Both the position numbers and the translations under genes were made by a program. The notes under the pieces are model-generated. The model saw only the letters and a list, made by a program, of their open reading frames with translations. It had not been told where the DNA came from and made no database searches. From Parcubacteria group bacterium (lineage in GTDB: Bacteria > Patescibacteriota > Minisyncoccia > SW-4-49-11): a stretch of 5,838 bases of DNA. The first letter of the stretch is position 1; each line of letters begins with the position of its first letter. This document shows, piece after piece, positions 1 to 5,210 of this stretch. Where the stretch lies: NCBI GenBank assembly GCA_003565105.1, contig PXDG01000111.1, positions 1 through 5,838 on the forward strand, given 5' to 3'.

Positions 1-2
1 GC

Positions 3-134
3 TCGAACCCAGGAGAAGTAGCTAAAGCTGCTGAAGGAATTCGAAATGCTATTATTGGTTTAGTGGTAGTAAGGGGGGCTTATTTCATCGTACAGTTTGT
101 GATAAGTGCATTGGTAGTAAAAGAAAAAGGATGA
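3..134 (+). CDS. Pilin/VirB2-like small membrane protein, C-terminal fragment
   Basis: Only the last 43 residues are present; the start lies before the window. The reading frame begins at base 3 and stops at TGA 132-134. The fragment starts SNPGEVAKAAEGIRNAI and continues as one long hydrophobic segment (about residues 17-39 of the fragment), then a short basic tail KEKG. A small polar helix with 'A..AI.GLVVV' leading into a membrane helix resembles the second half of the two-helix TrbC/VirB2-type pilin-like proteins that are common in Patescibacteria. That is family knowledge applied by eye, not a search result. An arginine (fragment residue 24) sits inside the hydrophobic stretch, which is unusual. 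The stop codon lies inside the left arm of the downstream terminator. The gene converges on the minus-strand gene at 164-622. Another small membrane protein remains possible. Confidence 0.5.
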   Translation, partial: SNPGEVAKAAEGIRNAIIGLVVVRGAYFIVQFVISALVVKEKG

Positions 135-165
135 GGTTAGTTTCAACCTCATCCTTTTAGTTTTT
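125..165. terminator. Bidirectional rho-independent terminator between convergent genes
   Basis: GGATGAGGTT (129-138) pairs perfectly with AACCTCATCC (145-154) around a 6-base loop. Flanking AAAA (125-128) and TTTT (155-158) extend the stem. TTTTT follows at 161-165 on the plus strand, and on the minus strand the stem is followed by a T-rich tract. It therefore can end transcription from both sides. It contains the stop codon of the plus-strand pilin-like gene and abuts the stop of the minus-strand gene at 164-166. Confidence 0.9.
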
Positions 166-622
166 ATCGGATCTTCTCCACAAGGATATCTTCGTGGAGG
201 TTTAGACTACCATTGGGGAGTTGATCTCCCCAATGGTACCCAGGAGGAGATCCTTCTCCTGGGTTGAGTCTTGTTCTGACTTCCCCCTCGGTGAGAGGGG
301 AGCAGACTACTGCCCCTCCCTGTCCAGCCTTTGAAGCGTCAATGAGGGCCCAGCCACCAGGCCAAGTAGCTTTATGGGTAGGATCGAAAGATTGCTGGCA
401 TCTTTCTTTTAAGGAGAGTCTCCCCCTCTCAACTTGAGGTTGAGGTCTACTTTGATCAACATTCTGGTTAGGAGGAGTGGATTCGGTGAAAGTACGAATC
501 ACTACCACTAATAAGGTCAAGATACCGAGGGGAACGATCCAAGGTTTGAATTGTTCCCAAGATATGGAAGTAGATTCATTGGAGGTGTTCCGGTCATCAT
601 TATTGATATGAAATTTTTTCAC
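164..622 (-). CDS. Hypothetical single-pass membrane protein, 152 aa
   Basis: I do not recognise this protein. It starts with GTG (620-622); that start is supported by GAGGT at 632-628 with 5-base spacing. Residues 1-24 are polar and rich in Asn, Ser and Asp. Residues about 28-44 (IVPLGILTLLVVVIRTF region) form one membrane helix, likely a signal anchor. A Pro/Gln-rich linker (about 49-66) leads to a small domain with two cysteines (C75 and C107), many Gly and Pro, and tryptophans W87, W91 and W131. If this domain faces the outside, the cysteines could form a disulfide (inference). The stop is TAA at 166-164. Arginine is mostly AGA/AGG (6 of 9 codons), unlike the CGA-rich ribosomal genes nearby. 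Residues 107-138 are encoded by three consecutive strong hairpins. It lies downstream of the 310-aa gene but has its own candidate promoter. Confidence 0.75.
   Translation of the reverse strand: MKKFHINNDDRNTSNESTSISWEQFKPWIVPLGILTLLVVVIRTFTESTPPNQNVDQSRPQPQVERGRLSLKERCQQSFDPTHKATWPGGWALIDASKAGQGGAVVCSPLTEGEVRTRLNPGEGSPPGYHWGDQLPNGSLNLHEDILVEKIR
208..301. repeat. Run of three inverted repeats inside the 152-aa gene
   Basis: Three hairpins lie end to end. (1) 208-220 pairs with 226-238: a perfect 13-bp stem, TACCATTGGGGAG, with loop TTGAT. (2) ACCCAGGAG (238-246) pairs with 256-264; the stem continues inward past one mismatch by two more base pairs (248/254, 249/253). (3) 282-289 pairs with 293-301: eight pairs with one bulged base at 296 and loop GGT. 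None has a T-tract, so they are not terminators. Weaker hairpins at 413-423 and 428-444 lie in the same gene. All are in coding sequence. Confidence 0.8.
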
Positions 623-627
623 AAGTT

Positions 628-632
628 ACCTC
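628..632 (-). promoter_or_regulatory. Ribosome binding site of the 152-aa gene
   Basis: The minus strand reads GAGGT at 632-628, five bases before the GTG at 622. It decides this non-ATG start. Confidence 0.75.
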
Positions 633-652
633 ATTGGTACAATTACTGAAAT

Positions 653-680
653 ATAGTAGCACAGAAGCGAAAAAAGTCAA
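653..680 (-). promoter_or_regulatory. Candidate promoter of the 152-aa gene
   Basis: On the minus strand TTGACT (680-675, 5/6 to the sigma-70 -35 box) is followed after 16 bases by TACTAT (658-653, 4/6 to the -10 box). Transcription would begin near 646, giving a leader of about 24 bases. The -35 box overlaps the end of the upstream gene's terminator. Inferred from sequence only. Confidence 0.4.
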
Positions 681-705
681 TACGCCGAGAAGTTCTCGAC
701 GTATT
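670..705 (-). terminator. Rho-independent terminator of the 310-aa gene
   Basis: On the minus strand AATACG-T-CGAGA pairs with TCTCG-G-CGTATT around the loop ACT (705 down to 679). The central T and G form a U-G pair in RNA, so the stem is continuous over 12 pairs. GAC and then six T (675-670) follow. The pairing is better on the minus strand than on the plus strand, where the same position is a C-A mismatch, which supports the orientation. It begins only 7 bases after the stop codon. Confidence 0.85.
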
Positions 706-711
706 ATAATC

Positions 712-1644
712 TTAACGGTTTGTGCGTTTGATTGCTTTGAGAATGTGGTTGACCACTTCTCCTCGAGAGAATATTCCTTGACTTTGGGATTCTATCAGTT
801 TGATAAAGTCTGGTCCAATGAGTCCTAAAGCAATGAGTTGATCAACATCAATTCCTTTCTCTCGGAGTTTTTGACCTTCTTCAGAATCAATAAGTTCAGA
901 AAAAGCCTTAATGACAATATGTTGTTTTTGTTGGAAAGCAGTTCCTTCCATTCTCCCTTTGAGGGGAATGCTAGAGAGGGTTTCCCACCAATCTGGGAGA
1001 ATTTCCTCTGCGAGGGAAAAGGTTCCTTCTAACCCATATTCACTGAGTAAACAGGTTATTTCTTCATAGGTATAAGGATCAAATAGGATATTACTACTAA
1101 CAAGAAGCACAGTGAATGGGTTGGTTTGAACATAGGTCTTTATCTTGGAGGCTAACTTAATATACAAGGTTTTTATGTTTTTTAAGTCGCCTCCTGTTCT
1201 TTCTAATAGAGATTGAGGATGAAGGATATGATAGGTAAAAAGAATTTTTAATTGTAAGGGAATTCTTTCTTTGTTCTCTTCGATCTTTACATAGAACGAT
1301 TGATCTTCGGCTATGTAGTCGCTGCACTCTTGTTTGGGAGAGGGAATCAGATATGCTTCCCAAGGACCTCCACCAATAGGGAGGCATTCATAGAAAAACT
1401 CAATTAAAGGGTCTTCTGGTTGAGACACAACCCAGGTGTGGGTTTTTTCAAGTTTTGGTCTTCTAGCAATGACTGTAAACTGAGTGCGAGTTTTATATCC
1501 CGCAATTACAGTTCCAGTGGTGGCTCCTAAAAGTGCCCCCAAAGATAAGAATCGAGTAGCATTTCGTAAGTTTCCTGCAGTTAAGAGGAGTAGAAAAGCT
1601 CCAACGATGGATCCGATAAATGGATATTTCAATTCTTTATGCAT
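712..1644 (-). CDS. Membrane protein, possibly SPFH/band 7-like, 310 aa
   Basis: Not firmly recognised. The ATG (1644-1642) follows GGAGA at 1655-1651, spacing 6. Two hydrophobic segments occupy residues about 8-24 and 31-49, so the protein is anchored by an N-terminal hairpin. A soluble region follows. Residues about 117-217 show a pattern resembling SPFH/band 7 domains: an alternating beta segment (IPLQLKILFTYHILHP), 'LL.R.GGDLKNI', a long helix (about 158-172), and 'LLSEYGLEGTFSLAEEIL', like the late SPFH segment with its Gly followed by a strand. No search could be run, so this is a weak call. The C-terminal part (about 238-310) is mostly charged helix (SEEGQKLREKGIDVDQLIALG). SPFH proteins assemble into membrane-associated rings and organise membrane proteins; that role is conditional on the assignment. 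The stop is TAA at 714-712, followed at once by a terminator, so this is probably a single-gene transcript. Arginine codons are mixed (AGA, CGA, CGC, CGT). Confidence 0.7.
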   Translation of the reverse strand: MHKELKYPFIGSIVGAFLLLLTAGNLRNATRFLSLGALLGATTGTVIAGYKTRTQFTVIARRPKLEKTHTWVVSQPEDPLIEFFYECLPIGGGPWEAYLIPSPKQECSDYIAEDQSFYVKIEENKERIPLQLKILFTYHILHPQSLLERTGGDLKNIKTLYIKLASKIKTYVQTNPFTVLLVSSNILFDPYTYEEITCLLSEYGLEGTFSLAEEILPDWWETLSSIPLKGRMEGTAFQQKQHIVIKAFSELIDSEEGQKLREKGIDVDQLIALGLIGPDFIKLIESQSQGIFSRGEVVNHILKAIKRTNR

Positions 1645-1962
1645 CTATAATCTCCGTTTGTATAGAACATGAACTTGTCTACGGTATCATAAAGAGAATG
1701 AAATGTCAATCTGTTTTAATGTTTGAAAAAATAGGAATGCAAGGTTAACTCTTTGTGTCTCTTCAGATCTTCTTTTTTATTTTGAGTTTAAATTGAAAGG
1801 AGATACAATCCAATGAAATAGTATATTGGTTTTTTGAAAAAAAGTGAATGAAATGAGTATACACTTTTATCTGAGACGACACGATACAGTTGGGCTCATA
1901 AGGTTGAGGAGATAATTCTTGCTGAGGCTGAGTTTGAAGACGAAAATAAGTCATACAGATAT
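1645..1962. other. Gene-free region between divergent transcripts
   Basis: This AT-rich stretch lies between the minus-strand 310-aa gene and the rpsL promoter. I find no convincing gene in it. It holds several weak promoter-like pairs: minus strand TTGACA (1709-1704) with a poor -10 TACCGT (1686-1681, spacer 17), possibly serving the 310-aa gene; plus strand TTGAGT (1782-1787) with TACAAT (1804-1809, spacer 16); and plus strand TTGAAA (1834-1839) with TATACA (1858-1863, spacer 18). CCAAT (1810-1814) and ATTGG (1825-1829), followed by six T (1830-1835), form a weak terminator-like hairpin. An SD-like AAAGGAG at 1796-1802 precedes only ATG-AAA-TAG. Base composition alone could produce most of these. 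Confidence 0.5.
1651..1655 (-). promoter_or_regulatory. Ribosome binding site of the 310-aa gene
   Basis: The minus strand reads GGAGA at 1655-1651, six bases before the ATG at 1644. It supports that start. Confidence 0.75.
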
Positions 1963-1991
1963 TTGACAAAACCTTTGATTCGTACTAAACT
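1963..1991 (+). promoter_or_regulatory. Promoter of the rpsL-rpsG(-fusA) cluster
   Basis: TTGACA (1963-1968) matches the sigma-70 -35 consensus exactly. After 17 bases comes TAAACT (1986-1991, 4/6 to TATAAT). The expected start point is near 1998, leaving a leader of about 73 bases before rpsL. This also shows that the open frame reaching upstream of rpsL to 1963 is not coding, because its apparent TTG start is the -35 box itself. Confidence 0.65.
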
Positions 1992-2070
1992 ATTGAGTAA
2001 GTTCCCTGGCGAACCAAATTTTACGTGTGTGCGAATTTTTTACATAAGCAAGATTACCAAAAACGATTGT

Positions 2071-2484
2071 ATGCCAACTATTCAACAACTAGTCCGAAAA
2101 GGACGCAAGCGAACGACAAAGAAAACGAAGTCTCCAGCAATGGGACGAACCTTTAACGTGCTTAAAAATAAGCCACTGGAGTCGAACTCACCATTCAAAC
2201 GAGGAGTATGTGTTAAGGTTACTACCACCACTCCAAAGAAGCCAAACTCCGCTCTTCGAAAAATTGCTCGTGTTCGTCTTTCTAATGACCAAGAAGTAAC
2301 TGCTTACATTCCTGGAGAAGGACATAACCTCCAAGAGCACTCCGTGGTACTGATCCGAGGAGGGCGAGTGAAAGATCTTCCTGGAGTACGATATCATATT
2401 GTGCGAGGAAGTCTGGATACTGCTGGAGTTGATGGACGAACCCAACAACGAAGTAAGTATGGGGTCAAGAAACCTAAGAATTAA
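2071..2484 (+). CDS. rpsL: Small ribosomal subunit protein uS12
   Basis: S12 sits at the decoding centre of the 30S subunit and helps monitor codon-anticodon pairing. The protein is 137 aa, which matches the long Gram-positive type rather than the 124-aa Escherichia coli type; the extra residues are in the basic segment after MPTIQQLVRKGRKR. The diagnostic stretches are TTTPKKPNSALRK (52-64), PGEGHNLQEHSVVLIRGGRVKDLPGVRYHIVRG (81-113) and RSKYGVKKPK (127-136). The loop lysines K56/K57 (E. coli K42/K43) and K101 (E. coli K87) are present, as in streptomycin-sensitive S12. D102, the residue methylthiolated in many bacteria, is also present. I chose the ATG at 2071 because homologues begin MPTI. 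The frame is open further upstream, but that region contains the promoter. No Shine-Dalgarno sequence precedes the start. Of 14 arginines, 11 are CGA. rpsG begins 10 bases after the stop. Confidence 0.98.
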   Translation: MPTIQQLVRKGRKRTTKKTKSPAMGRTFNVLKNKPLESNSPFKRGVCVKVTTTTPKKPNSALRKIARVRLSNDQEVTAYIPGEGHNLQEHSVVLIRGGRVKDLPGVRYHIVRGSLDTAGVDGRTQQRSKYGVKKPKN

Positions 2485-2494
2485 TTTTTGATAT

Positions 2495-2962
2495 ATGGCA
2501 CGAAAGAAACGTAATTACACCAGAGATATCACGCCAGATCCTCGGTACAAGAGCACACTTGTAGCACTTTTTATCAACTATATTATGTTGGATGGAAAGA
2601 AGTCTGTAGCTCAAAGAGTGTTTTATCAAGCAATGGACATTGTTGAGAAAGAAACAGGGAAAGATGGTTTAACTGTCTTCACTGCTGCTATGAAAAACAT
2701 CTCTCCTATGGTAGAGGTTAAGTCAAAGCGAGTAGGAGGAGCTTCTTATCAAGTCCCTGTTGAAGTCCGACCAGAGCGTCGAACCTCTCTTGGATTTCGA
2801 TGGATCCTTGACGCTGCTCGAAAGAAAAAAGGAAAAGCAATGGCTTTCCGACTTTCTGATGAGATTTTGGATGCCTTTAACAAGACAGGATCTGTTATTA
2901 AGAAAAAAGAAGATACTCATCGAATGGCCGAAGCAAATCGAGCCTTCGCTCATCTTCGATAG
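2495..2962 (+). CDS. rpsG: Small ribosomal subunit protein uS7
   Basis: S7 nucleates assembly of the 30S head by binding the 3' domain of 16S rRNA and lies near the tRNA exit site. The protein is 155 aa, a normal length. It starts MARKKRNYTRDITPDPRY (PDPRY at 14-18) and carries VGGASYQVPVEVRPERR (80-96), a basic helix with ARKKKGKAMAFRLSDEIL (108-125), and the C-terminal KKKEDTHRMAEANRAFAHLR (136-155). It ends in HLR without the terminal Trp seen in Bacillus-type S7. The gene is 10 bases behind rpsL and is surely cotranscribed with it. There is no Shine-Dalgarno sequence before the ATG, so translation may be coupled to rpsL or start on an unstructured AU-rich leader. Of 15 arginines, 10 are CGA. 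In E. coli, S7 represses its own operon by binding the rpsL-rpsG spacer. The 10-base spacer here leaves no room for that structure. Confidence 0.98.
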   Translation: MARKKRNYTRDITPDPRYKSTLVALFINYIMLDGKKSVAQRVFYQAMDIVEKETGKDGLTVFTAAMKNISPMVEVKSKRVGGASYQVPVEVRPERRTSLGFRWILDAARKKKGKAMAFRLSDEILDAFNKTGSVIKKKEDTHRMAEANRAFAHLR

Positions 2963-2973
2963 TTAATTGTTCA

Positions 2974-3008
2974 CAGAATACTCTGCTCTTCATCCAGCAG
3001 AGTTTCTG
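2974..3008 (+). promoter_or_regulatory. Strong hairpin in the rpsG-fusA spacer
   Basis: ACTCTGCT (2980-2987) pairs perfectly with AGCAGAGT (2996-3003) around the 8-base loop CTTCATCC. After one bulged T (2979), CAGAA (2974-2978) pairs with TTCTG (3004-3008), for 13 pairs in total. GGGTTCGCCC follows, not a T-tract, so it is not a classical terminator. It could be an RNA processing site, a partial terminator that lowers fusA expression, or a protein-binding site for autoregulation. Structure is seen; role is inferred. Confidence 0.6.
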
Positions 3009-3031
3009 GGTTCGCCCCACACTTTATGTAT

Positions 3032-3049
3032 GTAAGCTAATAAAATACA
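3032..3049 (+). promoter_or_regulatory. Candidate -10-type element before fusA
   Basis: GTAAGCTAATAAAATACA nearly repeats the sequence at 5295-5311 before the glycosyltransferase gene (one base missing and one substitution there). It contains TAAAAT (3041-3046, 5/6 to TATAAT). No good -35 box was found 16-18 bases upstream. If it is a promoter, transcription would start at or next to the fusA ATG (3053), making a leaderless or nearly leaderless mRNA. Confidence 0.4.
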
Positions 3050-3052
3050 CGT

Positions 3053-5176
3053 ATGGCCACAGAAGCCCGCACAGATATTCCTCTTAAGGATACACGAAAT
3101 ATTGGAATTATTGCCCACATTGACGCTGGTAAAACAACTACTACTGAGCGAATTTTGTACTTCACTGGTATCTCTCACAAAATCGGAGAGGTTCATGATG
3201 GAGAAGCAACTATGGACTGGATGGCTCAAGAGCAAGAGCGAGGAATTACCATTACCTCAGCAGCTACTACTTGTTTTTGGGACGATCATAGAATTAATAT
3301 TATTGATACTCCTGGTCACGTAGATTTTACCGTTGAGGTAGAGCGATCTCTTCGCGTTCTTGATGGTGCAGTGACGGTGTTAGATGGAAAAATGGGAGTA
3401 GAGCCACAAACAGAAACCGTGTGGCGGCAAGCAGATCGATACAAAGTTCCTCGGATGTGTTTTGTGAACAAAATTAACCAAACAGGGGGAGATTTTTATA
3501 AGTCAGTAGATTCTATCAAAGAGCGACTTTCCAAAAATGCAGTGGTTATTGCTCTTCCAATTGGATTCGAACAAGGAATTCGCGGAATCGTTGATTTGGT
3601 AGAGAATAAGGCCTACGTGTACTCGGATGAGACGGGAATGACTGATATTGTTGAAGCAGAAATTCCTGAGGATATGCTTGAACAAGTCGAAGAGTACCGA
3701 ATGGAATTGATGGAGAAAATTTCTGAAGTTGATGATCGATTGATTGAGCTGTTCTTGAATGACGGAGTATTGTCCCCAGATGAGATTAAATATGCGCTTC
3801 GAAGAGGAACGCTTGAGTCAAAGATTTTTCCTGTTATGGGAGGAGATTCTCGAACTGCTATCGTTAAGAAGCTTCTTGATTCAGTTATTGAGTATCTTCC
3901 ATCCCCACTTGATGTTCCGGCGGCTAAGGGAACTGCTGTAGATGATGCTTCTATTGAGATGGAGCGACCATCTGATGTTGAGGCTCCTCTTGCTGGATTA
4001 GCCTTTAAGGTAGTAACAGATCCTTATATTGGTCAACTGGTGTTCTTCCGAGTTTACTCTGGAGTTATTAAGAGTGGATCTTACGTCTTAAACTCAACCA
4101 AAGGGCAAAAAGAGCGAATTTCGCGGTTAGTGAAAATGCATGCAAACTCTCGATCTGAGGTAGAAGAACTTCGAGCTGGAGAAATTGGAGCTATTCTTGG
4201 ACTCAAAAACACTACTACGGGAGATACCCTTTGTGATGAGAAAGAAACTGTGATTTTGGAGAGAATGAATTTCCCAGAGCCTGTGCTTCAAATCAAGCTT
4301 GAACCAAAGACGAAAGCTGATCAAGAGAAAATGAGTATGGCTCTTCATAAGTTGTCTGATGAGGATCCAACATTGAAAGTCACTTCTGATCAAGATACGG
4401 GAGACACCCTTATTGCTGGAATGGGAGAACTTCACCTGGATATTATCGTCGATCGAATGAAGCGAGAGTTCGGCGTAGAGGTGAATGTTGGGCAACCTCA
4501 AGTATCTTACAAAGAAACTATTCAAGGAACTGCTGAAGCTCAAGGAAAATTCATCAAACAGTCTGGAGGAAAAGGACAGTATGGAGATGTTCACCTTCGT
4601 GTAGAAGCTTTTGAACCAGAAGAACCTGAAGATGGAAAAGAAGCCCCAACCCTTATCTTTGAGAATGAACTCAAAGGAGGATCTATTCCTTCAGAATATG
4701 TACCTGCAGTAGAGAAGGGAGTAAAAGAATCTGTAGCTCGTGGTGTTATTGCTGGATATCCATTGATTAATATTAAAGCTACTGTATTTGATGGATCCTA
4801 CCATGACGTTGATTCATCTGAAGCTGCTTTCAAAATTGCTGGATCAATGGCTCTTTCTGCTGCAGTAAAGAAAGCTACTCCAGTACTTCTTGAGCCAATT
4901 ATGAAAGTAGAGGTGGTAATCCCAGAACAATATATGGGAGATGTAGTAGGAGATTTGAATGGTCGCCGAGGTTTGATTGATGAGATGGAAGACCGAACGG
5001 GAGGAATTAAAGTGGTGACTGCTCAGGTTCCTCTTTCCCAAATGTTTGGATATGTGACGACTCTGCGGTCTATGACCCAAGGAAGAGGAAGCTCTTCTAT
5101 GGTCTTTGGATCATACCAACCTGTACCAGGAAATATTCAACAAGAAATTGTTGAAAAGAGAAACGCTCGAAGTTAA
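3053..5176 (+). CDS. fusA: Elongation factor G with altered guanine-binding motifs
   Basis: EF-G is the cytosolic GTPase that drives tRNA-mRNA translocation and, with RRF, ribosome recycling. The 707-aa length is normal. The G domain has the P-loop AHIDAGKTT (21-29), switch I with QERGITITSAAT (61-72), and DTPGH (85-89) with the catalytic His89. The other hallmark segments are present: domain II (about 310-400), domain III with AGMGELHLDI (455-464), domain IV with GGKGQYGDV (505-513) and GSYHDVDSSEAAFKIAGSMA (581-600), and domain V with PLSQMFGYVTTLRSMTQGRG (660-679). Two deviations stand out. The G4 motif is N139-K-I-N142, where NKxD is expected, and the G5 loop is M-G-G-D265-S266 where the family has CGSA. 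Everything else looks functional, and this is the copy in the str cluster, so it is probably the main translocase and not a degenerate paralogue. No Shine-Dalgarno sequence precedes the ATG, which was chosen because the alignable N-terminus begins here. Confidence 0.97.
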   Translation: MATEARTDIPLKDTRNIGIIAHIDAGKTTTTERILYFTGISHKIGEVHDGEATMDWMAQEQERGITITSAATTCFWDDHRINIIDTPGHVDFTVEVERSLRVLDGAVTVLDGKMGVEPQTETVWRQADRYKVPRMCFVNKINQTGGDFYKSVDSIKERLSKNAVVIALPIGFEQGIRGIVDLVENKAYVYSDETGMTDIVEAEIPEDMLEQVEEYRMELMEKISEVDDRLIELFLNDGVLSPDEIKYALRRGTLESKIFPVMGGDSRTAIVKKLLDSVIEYLPSPLDVPAAKGTAVDDASIEMERPSDVEAPLAGLAFKVVTDPYIGQLVFFRVYSGVIKSGSYVLNSTKGQKERISRLVKMHANSRSEVEELRAGEIGAILGLKNTTTGDTLCDEKETVILERMNFPEPVLQIKLEPKTKADQEKMSMALHKLSDEDPTLKVTSDQDTGDTLIAGMGELHLDIIVDRMKREFGVEVNVGQPQVSYKETIQGTAEAQGKFIKQSGGKGQYGDVHLRVEAFEPEEPEDGKEAPTLIFENELKGGSIPSEYVPAVEKGVKESVARGVIAGYPLINIKATVFDGSYHDVDSSEAAFKIAGSMALSAAVKKATPVLLEPIMKVEVVIPEQYMGDVVGDLNGRRGLIDEMEDRTGGIKVVTAQVPLSQMFGYVTTLRSMTQGRGSSSMVFGSYQPVPGNIQQEIVEKRNARS

Positions 5177-5202
5177 GCCAGAAGCTCTATATAAACGAGC
5201 GT
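5163..5202 (+). repeat. Inverted repeat across the fusA stop codon
   Basis: ACGCTCG (5163-5169) and CGAGCGT (5196-5202) are perfect 7-bp complements separated by 26 bases that include the fusA TAA (5174-5176). It could form a long-loop hairpin just before the terminator. Its loop is large, so its significance is uncertain. Confidence 0.35.
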
Positions 5203-5210
5203 AATATGAC

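Noticed and set aside
132..134. TGA possibly read as glycine (genetic code 25)
   Set aside because: No in-frame TGA occurs in any recognised gene. Glycine uses GGN throughout, and the TGA is followed two codons later by TAG and sits in the terminator.
6..265. 13-base match between AACCCAGGAGAAG at 6-18 and the reverse complement of 253-265
   Set aside because: Both encode Asn-Pro-Gly-Glu with the same codons. One such match is expected about as often as not in a window this size, and the flanks do not extend it.
634..1032. Plus-strand open frames opposite the 310-aa gene
   Set aside because: They are shadows of the minus-strand gene, with no ribosome binding site and no recognisable protein features.
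1796..1818. SD-like AAAGGAG followed by ATG-AAA-TAG, a two-codon mini-ORF
   Set aside because: Too short to support as a gene, and its spacing is long (10 bases); it is probably chance in purine-rich sequence.
1885..1935. tRNA-Met-like anticodon stretch GGGCTCATAAGG
   Set aside because: No acceptor stem and no T-loop (GTTCGA-type) sequence at the required distance.
1763..1969. Minus-strand open frame of 68 codons in the gene-free region
   Set aside because: TTG start, no ribosome binding site, low-complexity Lys/Ile/Phe-rich C-terminus typical of AT-rich noncoding DNA, and it overlaps the rpsL promoter.
1963..2070. Upstream extension of the rpsL reading frame by 36 codons from a TTG
   Set aside because: The TTG is part of a perfect TTGACA -35 box, the extension has no S12-like sequence, and homologues begin at MPTI (2071).
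2974..3008. Reading the rpsG-fusA hairpin as a rho-independent terminator
   Set aside because: The stem is followed by GGGTTCGCCC, not by a T-tract.
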